Made by a program: the position numbers and the translations under genes. The notes beneath the pieces were generated by a model. The model searched no databases and was not told the DNA's origin. It saw only the letters and a program-made list of their open reading frames with translations. Below, piece by piece: positions 32,014-41,264 of a DNA stretch of 64,000 bases. The stretch is from Cafeteria roenbergensis (lineage: Eukaryota; Sar; Bigyra; Bicosoecida; Cafeteriaceae), in NCBI GenBank assembly GCA_008330645.1, contig VLTN01000045.1, positions 186,001 through 250,000 of the forward strand, given 5' to 3'. Every line of letters starts with the position of its first letter. Position 1 is the first letter of the stretch.

Positions 32014-34628
32014 CTACACAGTTTCGCGCCTCGCCAGCCACACACCCGCATCAAGCGCGCGCGGTCCGGAGTCATCCTGGCCGTGCCACCGCCCTCCGGC
32101 CGGCAGCGCACTGTGCTCTGGAGGAGCGGATGCCTCGTCTCCAAACGCCCATCCCTGCAGCCCGTACCAAATCTCGCGACTGAAGAACGCGTCGCAAGCG
32201 GCATACCTGCAACAGCGCGCAGCAGCCGAGCACAACAAACCAGCGCAGAAAGTGGCTCCGCAAAGCATGGCGCGGGAAAGTGCGAAGCTGCGGAGGCAGG
32301 AGCACCAACCTCTGAAGCCCCACCTTGTCCGCTGACAGCGGGCACCGTGACGGCCCCAGCGAAGAAGCGCACTCACAGGCATTGATCTGAAGTCAGCGGC
32401 CACTGCGACCAGCGGCTCGTGGACACGCTCTTGGCCTTCCATGGCAGCGCGCCAGTGAGCAGCTGCGCTGCCGCCTGCAACCCGCGGTTGAACCTGCCCG
32501 CTCCCGCAGCTTTGAGCGGCCAGCGAAGGTCGAGGCCCTGCGCCTGAGGGCAGTCATACTGCTCTGCCTGCGACGCGGTGGGGTCGAAGCCGTCGAGGCA
32601 AGCAGCCGCAACATCGCGATGGAGGCGGGGCAGCAAGGGGCAGCGAGGCTTGAACAGCAGGCGCCTTTGCGAGGCGCGGGTGGCCCAGCAACGCGTCACC
32701 GCAGCAACTCGCGCGACCGGCCCGATTCATGCGTGGTCGGAGCAAAACCCTCGCAACGTGACAGGGGCGGAAGCAATGCAGGCCTCACTGCCACCGCTGC
32801 AGCTTCCTTCTCCGTGTCAAGCATCACACCGATCCCCGTCACGGCCAGGAAGTCTCTCAGAGCCCAGGACCGCGCCTCCAGCATGGCGGCCGGCGCACGA
32901 AACTTGGGCACCCTTCCGTCGAAGTGCCTTCCTCGGACGCGGCGGTCAAAAGGTGGCTCTACCACTTCTGCTGGGTCGTCGGGGTCGTCGTGGTGATCCA
33001 TGCTGCGGGTCAGGCGAAGCCGCGCGGCGGAGCGGTCGGCGTGAGGGGGGGAAGGGGACAAGGAGGCTTCAGCGCGCCGCGCGCGCATGCTGCCTCGGCA
33101 CTCGCTAGCGTGTTGCTGCTGGCTTCGCTGGCTAAGCTGCTGGCTAAGCTGGCCATGCTGGCTATGCTGCTGCCACTGGGACCGGGGGAGGGTGCTCGCC
33201 CTGCTTGCGGGCAACGCGAAGCTCCGAACGGAGCGGGCAGGTCTCTCACTGCGTCAGGGAAGCCACAAGCACGGCGTTGTGCGTGGCGAGCTGGATGACG
33301 TCAGCAGCGCCTGGCACGCGGGGCAGGCGCAGGGGGACCGCCCCGTCCCCCGCGAGGCCCCACACGCTGTCCAAGGTGGCGGGGCGCTGCTGCCGCCCCT
33401 TGCGGGTCGTGGCCGGCACCGCGTCGCTCCACTCCGCGTCCAGTCCCAGAATCCACTGCGAGCCGCCGAACCGCACCCGTTCCAGCAGGGCCGCGTGCTG
33501 CGGGTCGAGCTCTGCGCGGAGAAACGTTTTGCCGGTCCCGGACGGCCTTGGCAGAGCCGCCGGCTCCCCGTTCGGCGCCGCCCTCCTCGGCTGGCAGCGC
33601 CACAGCGGGCCCACGCTCCTCGCCCCCCAGGCTCGCTCCCCCCTGGCCGCCAGCGCCGTCGCCCGCCGCAGGGCCTCCGCCGCACAGGCCTCGTGCTGCT
33701 CCGCGTCCACCCCCCCTGCTGCCATTCCCAGCCGCGGCGCCGGCCGCACCAGCGGGCTCAGCCGCATGGACGCGTGAAACCCGGTAGAGCCTGCAGCTTG
33801 CGCCTGCAGCCGGCTCGAGGTCAACCCGGCCCCGCCTCCGGACGCGGCGGCGGCTCCCAACCAGCCGCCCGGGGTCGTCACCGATGGCGACGCCGAGCCG
33901 TCGAGCTCCGTGCCGTGAAGTGACGGGGCCTCGCCGCGTCCGGCAGAGCCGTCCCCGCCGGCGGCGTGTCCGGAGCGACGCGCCACCGCTGCGGCTGCTT
34001 CGGTGTCCGCCACTCGCAGCAGCGCCGGCCCGTCGAGGAAGGCCGCGTCGGGGACGTCGGAGAGGTACGCTGCGTCTGCGGCGGCGCCGCCAGGCCCCCA
34101 CACAGGGGCAGCAGGGCCGAGCCCCAGGCGGCGGGCGGCCTCGTCGGCGGGAAGAGGGGTCCCGTCCGCGCTGCTGTACACGGGTGAGGCGGCTCCCGCC
34201 CGCTCCGCAGCGCGCCTCCGCCTGCGGGCCGGCCTGAGCGCATGGGCGGCAAGCCAGCCGTTCAGCAGGCGCCGGCTTCGCGTCGCCACCACCAGGACGC
34301 GCCGCCCGGCGAAGGGCTCCACCCAAAACACGGACGCCGCTGGGGTCGACTCGCCCTCTTGCCACACCCGTCGCACCCCGCCCCACGGCTCGCACGTGGC
34401 CGGGTCAATCGCCGCCACCTCGTCAAGCGCGGCGGTGATTGCCGCGGTTCGCATGCCGCGAGAATGCCCCGCGCGGGATCCGTGCACCATCGAGCACCCC
34501 TCCTGGGCGGCCTGGTTCATGTCCCTTGCAACGAAGCTGCGGCACGCAGCCGCTACGGCCTCGCGGCCGCCGAGTCGCGCAGAGCGAAGCGGCGCGGCTG
34601 CGCGCACGGCCAGCGCTCTCCGCATCAT
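32014..34628 (-). CDS. DEDDy 3'-5' exonuclease with mitochondrial-type presequence (658 aa)
   Basis: Exons (minus strand): 34628-33250, 33002-32789, 32567-32377, 32206-32014. Phases fit throughout. The N-terminus MMRRALAVRAAAPLRSARLG is Arg/Ala/Ser-rich without acids, as expected of a mitochondrial presequence. A long variable Ala/Gly-rich middle follows. The exonuclease fold is split by introns: Exo I LGLDAEWSD (Asp397, Glu399) with DVIQLATHNAVLV, Exo II ALRDFLAVTGIGVMLDTEK (Asp522), then QGLDLRWPL and SRWSQWPLTSDQ. Exo III LYAACDA (Tyr596, Asp600) is created only by splicing exon 3 to exon 4. Spacing matches WRN/EXD2-type nucleases, which remove 3' nucleotides from DNA or RNA. No helicase domain is present. 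The gene is divergent from the C9orf78-like gene. Confidence 0.87.
33110..33175. repeat. Short CTGGCTAAG/CTGGCTATG tandem-like run in an intron
   Basis: Inside the first intron of the exonuclease gene, degenerate copies of a 9-12 bp CTGGCTAAGCTG-like unit repeat about five times. Probably replication slippage. No function is proposed. Confidence 0.6.
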
Positions 34629-34921
34629 GGCTCCGCAAGTTCCCCAAACACCCCGGCTTCGCAACGGCCCGCTGATTTCTAGCCGCCCGTCCTGCAATTC
34701 AAAGCTGGCCCTCCCCGACAGCCTGCGCAATTCGCGGTGGCAGCGGGCTGCGGACAGACTCTGCGTGTTGGCTCTGCCTGTAACTATGGCTCGTCACATC
34801 AGCGAGCGCAAGTTATCGCGCAGGAACGCCATCCCAGGCCTCCACCCCGCTGCGCGCGCGCCCTCTTCGGTGGGCTCGAGCGGTTGGGTGGGATTTCGAC
34901 CCTCAGCCGACCACCCGTTTC

Positions 34922-36373
34922 ATGAGCGACGCGGCTCCGGCTGCCTCGCTGGGCGGCTTCGTCCGGAGGAAGCGCAAGGCTGCAAACAAAAACGTCCGCA
35001 AGCGCGTCCGCGACGATGACGTTGAGGCCGCGCCCGCAGCCCAGGCCGAGGGTGGTGCCGATTCGTCGCACGATGCGGCAGGCGCAGAGGAGGCCGCCGA
35101 GCACCGCACGGCAGGCGCGGAGCCGGTGTCGGCACTTGCCCTGTTGCGCAAGCGCGCAGGCAAGCGCGCGAGGCGAGGTCTCGAGGTCGACGAGAGCGGG
35201 TCGGGGGCCCTCATCGGGCGGCACGGCAAGGCGCTGGTCGGGGCGCCGGCTGGAGACGAAGAGCTGGCGGTCGGCGGCGCGGGGCGTGCCGCCGGCATCG
35301 GCACGATGACCACTGCGGACGGCAAGGCGCCGCCGGCGGGAGCCGGCAGCGGCGCTGCCGAGTTCACGCAAGGGGTGGACGGGCTGGGCGTGGGCGGCTC
35401 GTCGTCTGGGCAGGAGCAGGGCGGCGTCGAGGCGGCGCTTCGTCTCAAGCAGCGGCAATACGTGGAGGAGCAGCTGCGTGCGCGGGGCCTGGCCGCACCC
35501 GACAGCGCGACGCCGGGGCACGGTGGGTCTGCCGCGGCGGACGTGGCGCTCACGGTGGAGGAGGAGGAGCTGGCGGGCAAGGCGCCCCTGCCCTCCAGGG
35601 CGGGTGACAGCCTGTACGCGCTGCCCGACGACGTCCAGCGCGCCTTTGCGCGGGGCAAGGCCGAGGGTGTGACCAAGCCAGTGAGCGACAAGGATGCGCG
35701 CCGGCTTGGCATCGACGGGGCGACGCTCAAGGCCGCGCAGGAGAGGTGGGCGGCGGCGCGGCGCGGCGACCTGGACGCCGCGGCGGCGGAGGAGGACCCC
35801 ACTCAGGGCGGGATGATCGCCTGGTCCACGGGCCTCGCCGAGGTGGCGTTGCCCGTCGAAGTGAAGCTTGCCAACGTGCGCGCCACGGAGGAGGCCAAGA
35901 GGGCCTTCCTGGAGCGGGCCGCAGCGCGGGCCCGGGAGCGCGAGCACCAGCCGGCGGACGGCGTGGGCATCGGGGACGTCGCCGCGGGCTCGTTCAACGC
36001 CAGCTTCTCGACGCACAGGCGGGCTGCGGCCAGCCAGTCGCGAATCAAGTCGAAGCGCATGTTCGCATACGGGATCAAGGACCAGCTGGATCGCGCCAAG
36101 GCCGTCGGCGACGAGGATGCCGTTGCCAGGCTGACGGCAGAGCTGCGCTCTGCCACGGAGGAGCTGGAGCGGGTTCAGGCCGAGGGCGCCATGCGCCTCA
36201 CGGCGGACGTGGCGACCGCGCAGACGCACGAGCGGAACAAGCTCCTGCCGGAGAACGCAGACGACGTCCGGCACCACCCTGCTGCCGGCCGCGGGCACGG
36301 CCACCTGCGCACGCGAGCCACCGACGACGAACTTGCACGGCGCTACCGCAGGTCGATCATCCGGCGATTCTGA
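34922..36373 (+). CDS. C9orf78/Tls1-family spliceosome-associated protein (483 aa)
   Basis: A single exon from ATG 34922 to TGA at 36371-36373. The order of motifs matches the C9orf78 (HCA59)/Tls1 family: basic N-terminus FVRRKRKAANKNVRKRV; VSALALLRKRAGKRARRGLE; AALRLKQRQYVEEQLRARG; DSLYALPDDVQ; TGLAEVALPVEVKLANVRAT, the hallmark block; FNASFSTHRRA; and the closing ATDDELARRYRRS, like the family's ATDDxxxExFxKM end. It is longer than the human protein (289 aa) because of acidic and Ala-rich insertions. Family members bind Brr2 or other U5 components and affect splice-site choice. That is apt in an intron-rich genome, although no link to its neighbours is implied. It starts 293 bp from the divergent exonuclease start. 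Confidence 0.88.
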   Translation: MSDAAPAASLGGFVRRKRKAANKNVRKRVRDDDVEAAPAAQAEGGADSSHDAAGAEEAAEHRTAGAEPVSALALLRKRAGKRARRGLEVDESGSGALIGRHGKALVGAPAGDEELAVGGAGRAAGIGTMTTADGKAPPAGAGSGAAEFTQGVDGLGVGGSSSGQEQGGVEAALRLKQRQYVEEQLRARGLAAPDSATPGHGGSAAADVALTVEEEELAGKAPLPSRAGDSLYALPDDVQRAFARGKAEGVTKPVSDKDARRLGIDGATLKAAQERWAAARRGDLDAAAAEEDPTQGGMIAWSTGLAEVALPVEVKLANVRATEEAKRAFLERAAARAREREHQPADGVGIGDVAAGSFNASFSTHRRAAASQSRIKSKRMFAYGIKDQLDRAKAVGDEDAVARLTAELRSATEELERVQAEGAMRLTADVATAQTHERNKLLPENADDVRHHPAAGRGHGHLRTRATDDELARRYRRSIIRRF

Positions 36374-36684
36374 CGGCAAAGGCATCCCCCTGCCAGTGGC
36401 CGCTCCGTGCGTAAGCGGGTGTGTGTGGGCGCTCGCGTGCGCCCGCCGGCCGCACTCGAGCAATCGGCGTGCGCGCGCAATCGGTTCGCCCCCCGCCAGC
36501 AACTCTGCCAGCAGCCAAACCAGCAAAACAAACAATTGGCACGGCGCTTTCGAACAGAGCGCTCACAGGTGCCACTCCAGCCCACCAGGTTGACTTCCCG
36601 GTCCGCGGCAGTGCGCGTTTCTTTGTCTACTCGTTGCCGGCCTCTCGACAGGGCACCCTGTAGTGTCGAGCGTGGCCGCTGACC
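36374..36684. other. Intergenic interval upstream of TMEM231
   Basis: About 310 bp between same-strand genes. It is locally less GC-rich around 36500-36540 (CAGCAAAACAAACAATTGG). It should contain the 3' UTR of the upstream gene and the TMEM231 promoter. Nothing else was recognised. Confidence 0.4.
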
Positions 36685-38874
36685 ATGGCGTATGTGGTGA
36701 GCCGCCGTTGCCTCACCACCCGGCCGCAATTGTGCGCCCGCCAGGGGTGGTGGCTGCCTCGCGCCTGTGGCAGCCGCGACATGGTCGATGCGTCGTGCTT
36801 CGCGCCTGCGCCTCGCAGGTCAACACCCAACTGCTGATTCGGCGGTACCGCTCCGGCCTCTGCTCTGGCGGGTGCTGTCTCTGCGTGATAACCGTCGTTG
36901 CGACGGTCCTGCTGCCCCTCTTCCTGGGCCTGGCGTCTGGATGTGAGGTGCAAATGGGTGTGGCTAGCCAGCTCAAGGGCTGGGGGCACGCTGCCGGCCG
37001 GCAACCCTCGCTGCTTCGCCTTTCCACGCGAGCCGCTCCTCCCTCTCGCCGCGCTTGGCCGAGACTGCGCAGCGTTTTGGCCTAAGGAGTTTGCTCGCTA
37101 CGAGCAGCCTGACGTTGTGTACCAGGTGAGCACGCCTCGTCGCGGCCAGCGCCCATGTGGCGCCGCCCGCCGTTGGCAACGGCACCCGCCGCAGCAACCG
37201 CGCGCGATGCGCACCCCGCCTCCGCCTGCCGTCGTTGCCTCCGCGCAGAACGACCTCGTTGTGTTTGCTACCGGCGAGAGGCTGGATGCCACTGGCGCTC
37301 TCGTGCCGTTGGCAGTTGCCTACTCCACGTCGAGCAGGGTGCAGAGCCTCCTGGGCACATCGCTGCGCGCACCCTCGGAGATGCGGGTGAGACCCGGCAC
37401 TGCCCATCGCTCCCCCCCCCGAGACTGCCGCGGTGCGCTGTGTCATCGGCGACTGCGGTCAGCGCCGCCCATGCAGCCTGACGCTGCGCGACCCAGCGCA
37501 CCGCCACCTGCTGCCGCCGCCGCCCCACCCCCGCCCCTGCCGCCCCACCCCCGCCCCGGCGCTGGCCCCGCAGGCAGCCCAACGCTCCCCGTTCGGCGAC
37601 TCTCGCATGGACGTGCTGGAGCTGAACATCACCCTGCCGCTCGCCACCTCGGAGCGTATCACCGCTGTTGACGTCCTCCTCCCGGCACAGGTCAAGCTCC
37701 ACGTGAGATGTGGCTCCTGGCCATCGCTGAACCCGAACCCGAACCCGAACCCGAACCCCATCCCCCGCTCGCCCCCATCCGCGGTGCCAGGGCCTCCGCC
37801 CCACCCCTCGTGCGAACGCCCCACTCGTCGCCGCCCGACCCCTCCGCCCAACCCCACCCCAACCCCTCGCAGGACGTGGTGCGGCTCGATACGGCAAGCG
37901 CCCTCGTGCTGTCCCACGCGGCGGGCGGAGGCGGGGCCGGCGTGCTCTTCGCCGGGGACGTGGAACTAGCAGTCCGCGTACAGCTGCGTGAGCGACCCTA
38001 CCCCGTCGCCGGGTCGGGACGCGGCGGCCCCGGTGCTCTCGCCAAAGCGTCGCTCGAGTCCCCGGGTGGCCGCCGCCCCGCGTGTCCAACGCCCCGCTGT
38101 GCCCGAGCCGCTGCCCGCCGCCACTGAGCCGCTCGCGCCTCGCTGTCATCCAGCCGCTCGCGCCTCGCTGCCGCCCCCCTTCCGATCCTGGCCGCGCTCC
38201 TGCCGCAGCGGCGGGAACTCGCTACCTGGACCCGGCGGCAGGGGAGCCCGCCCTCGCCCTGAGCTCTGCCACGAGTCTCAGCGACGTGACGCCCGCAGCC
38301 GTGCTGAGGCGTCTTCACGGCCGCAACGTCACGCTGCACGCGCGGGTGCCGTCGCCGCTCTGGACCCCAGACCCGTCCCCGACGCTGCGCCAGCCCTCGG
38401 CCGACCCAGGAAGCGCGGCTGGCGGCTTCGCGGGGCTGGGCGGGGGCTCCAGAGCGTTCACCATCGAGGTGCTGCTGCGAGTGCCCCCACAGCCCATCTG
38501 GTGAGGCTTTCGTCGAAGCGGTATAGCGCCGCCACGGCCTCCTCGCCGCGCTCCTGTGCCAACCGCGCCAGCGAGCGCCCACCGCGTGCGACTCGTTCGC
38601 AGGATGCGCCCCACGCTCACGGAAACGCTCAAGCTGGCATGGGTGCAGTACCTGGCGCTGCTGGTCCCCATCTGGCTCCTGGTGAGTCGCGCATGCGGCC
38701 TCGCAGTCGTCATCGCGCCCTTGGGCAGTGCGGGCAAACTCCAACAGGCGCGGCGCTATGTGTTTTGCCGCGAGCTCGCCGCAGTTCTGGTCGCTCTCCT
38801 GCCTCGTCTTCGACAGCGGCATCGTGGACGCCGCGGCGGACGTGGATCGGGTTGTCAAAGCCAAGCTGCATTGA
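36685..38874 (+). CDS. TMEM231: TMEM231 homologue, ciliary transition-zone protein (343 aa)
   Basis: Nine short exons: 36685-36696, 36819-36942, 37073-37125, 37249-37386, 37574-37702, 37873-37987, 38209-38500, 38603-38681, 38785-38874. They sum to 344 codons and match human TMEM231 (316 aa) from end to end. IRRYRSGLCS precedes the first membrane helix. FWPKEFARYEQPDVVYQ and NDLVVFATGERL follow, then RMDVLELNITLPL, HGRNVTLHARVPSPLW, and LTETLKLAWVQYLALLVPIW as second membrane helix. The tail is short. TMEM231 is part of the MKS/B9 module that gates protein entry at the ciliary base. The first exon is only 12 bp, so automated callers may miss it. An insertion after LARVPSPLW-like sequence lengthens the lumenal part. 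Confidence 0.9.
37731..37760. repeat. AACCCG hexanucleotide repeat in a TMEM231 intron
   Basis: About five copies of GAACCC lie in the intron after exon 5. Short slippage-type repeat with no coding role in the model. Confidence 0.8.
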
Positions 38875-39061
38875 CCCCGCCGTCGGCGCGGCAGCGAGTC
38901 GCGAGCCGCGAGCGACGCCGACTGCGGCGCATGCGTAGAGCCGAGCTTGAGTGTGGAATTGCGGCGTCCGCGAACAACAACCGCGCCCCGCCGCGTGGCA
39001 CTTGGCAGCGCCTCGCCACGAGCGCCTCCCCCACCACCCAGCCCCGCTTGGACCCACCCTC

Positions 39062-40970
39062 ATGCTGAGTCGCTCTCGTGCTCTGGCGCGCACGGCCCGG
39101 TCTGCGGCTGGCCGTCTGGCCATGCCGGCGCTTGCGGCCCCGCTCGTCGAGGCCGTTGCCGTCGCACCCGCGTGGACGCTCACGGGGCCGCTCGGCGGCC
39201 TTGGAGCCGCGTACGCGGCGCCCATGGCTACCGTCTCTGCAATGGACCGCCTGACGATGACCGGCAAGCTCGTGGGTCTCACTGACGGCGAGCGCAAGCT
39301 TGCGGACGAGCCAGAGGCGCAAGAGGCCGACTCCGAGCCCGAGCTTGACGCCAAGGACGTGGCCTTCCACGAGGAAACGCTCACGCACAAGGACTCGAGC
39401 TTTCATGACGCGCAGATGATCTTCGACCTTGCGTGGGCGGCAGTGGAGCGCATCTACGGCAGGGACGGCTGCGTGTTTCCCAAGGAGCTTTTGTTTCTGG
39501 GCGGCGCCCCCGGCTCCGGCAAGGGAACCATGAGCGGCTACATCCGCAAGATGCGGGACATCTCCGCGCCCGCAGTGGAGGTCTCGTCGCTGCTCCAGGG
39601 GGAGCGCATGCAGAAGATCAAGGACGAGGGGGGCCTGGTCGGCGACCAGGACGTGCTGCAGGCGCTGCTCGAGGAGCTGCTGAAGCCGCAGTACTCCGCG
39701 GGGGTTGTGATTGACGGCTTTCCGCGCACGCGCGTGCAGGCGCAGTGCATCAAGCTGCTGTTCGACAAGATGCGGTGGCTGCGCCAGGTGTACGCGGACG
39801 ACGTGGTGCTGCGCCACCGCTTCCGCAGGTGAGGGTCGCCCCCATGGGCGGACAGGCGTGGCCCTGCTGCGAGTGCTGGAGGTCGCTGCAGCTGGGGGGG
39901 GGGCAGGGAGAAGGGAGGGAGCGGGGTTCCCGGCCTTGGTCTCGCGGCCCGCCTCTTGCTGCTGCGGGCTGGCCCCGTGCAGCGCCGCTGCGCGACGGGT
40001 GTCCGTTGCCCACCCCCGTTTCACCGTACCGGTGCCGGTGCCCATGTCGCGACTCGCAGGCCCATCTTCCGCATTGTGGTGCTCTACGTCGACGAAGAGA
40101 GCTCCGTGATGAGGCAGCTGCAGCGCGCGAAGCGCCTCGAGGCGGAGAACAACAAGGTGATCGACACTGGCCTGGGAAAGATCAAGAAGGCCCGCGCCAC
40201 AGACGTCAGCGAGGACCTTGCGCGCCAGCGGTACCGCGTCTTCAAGGTAAGCGGGAGCCCGGGCCAGCGCCTCGTTCTGCTCATGCCCAGGGGCGCGCCT
40301 GGCCCTGCCCCCGCCCTCGCTCCCGCCCTCGCCTTCGCTGACGGCCGCGGCTCCGCCAGCATGCCTTCCCCGTGCTGCGCTCCGCCCTGGCCCGCCCCTT
40401 GTTTCGCAGGAGGAGGTGTACGATGCCCTGAAGCTCGTGAAGGACAACTTCTTCTTCCACTTTCTCGACGCCAGCGGCTCCCCCGAGGAGGTCAAGGACT
40501 TGATTTTCCACGAATTCACGTATCAGTCCTCGCTCGAGCTGGGCGACGAGACGTTCGAGCGCATCAGGCTGGTGCCGGAGGCCAAGCAGGTGGTCGCGCA
40601 AGCCCGCCAGAACATGGTGCAGCGCCTCAGCGCATACGTGACCGATCATCCGGAGCTGTTCGACCAGGTGGTTGAGATGATTCTGATGGAGTTCGTTCAC
40701 ATCCTCCGGCGGCAGGCCCTCGCGGGGAGAGCCATCATTCGGAGCAATAACCCAATCTTGAGCAGCAAGATCGCCCTGAACATGCTGCTGGACATTCTGT
40801 CCGAGCGCGGCTTCTACGTCACGCTGGAAGTGCAGCAAGAGAACGTGCCCACTCGTGTCGAGCCGGCTGTTCCTGGCGACTTCTCTGGGCAGGCAATTCA
40901 CTGCGAAGTGAACCGTGTCTGGAAGTTCGAGGTGTCCTTCAAGCGGCCGAACATCAGGCGCGGGGACTAA
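39062..40970 (+). CDS. Adenylate-kinase-like protein with mitochondrial-type leader and extra C-terminal domain (504 aa)
   Basis: Exons: 39062-39828, 40060-40246, 40410-40970; phases fit. The leader MLSRSRALARTARSAAGRLA is Arg-rich and acid-free, suggesting mitochondrial import. The core shows the adenylate kinase P-loop FLGGAPGSGKGTMSGYI (Lys154), the NMP-binding element VVIDGFPRTRVQAQC, then the VVLYVDEE strand and the SEDLARQRYRVFKEEVYDAL helix. FFFHFLDASGSPEEV is the usual closing strand. The long LID seen in bacterial and mitochondrial long forms is not evident. About 130 extra residues follow (QRLSAYVTDHPELFDQVVEM ... YVTLEVQQ ... WKFEVSFKRPN), conserved-looking but unrecognised. About 140 residues precede the kinase core. 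The likely reaction is phosphoryl transfer between nucleotides, but substrate is unproven. Confidence 0.85.
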
Positions 40971-41264
40971 GGGCGGCGGCGCTGCGGCCACGGGGAAAAT
41001 CGGGCTCGCCGTCGCGGCCCCTCAAGATCTCATTTCGGCTTCAGAGGCGATGATTGTGTAGTTCCGTTTGCTTCTATCGCTTGTCTGTCGCTGCTACTGC
41101 TTGGTGGCGCGCTCCCAAAGGAGCTGTCACGCTGGAATTGTGGCTATGCCACGCTTTCCCCTCTGACCTGCGCACTCGCGCACTCACTCCCTCTTTGCCT
41201 CTATCCGTTTGTTCTCCGTCAACGATCACGCGAGCACGAACCGCTCAGGCTTGGCTTCGAGCCC

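Noticed and set aside
31975-32385. 136-aa plus-strand open frame downstream of the phosphate transporter
   Set aside because: It lies opposite the last exons and intron of the exonuclease, whose YAACDA exon is well supported; no motif in the plus frame.
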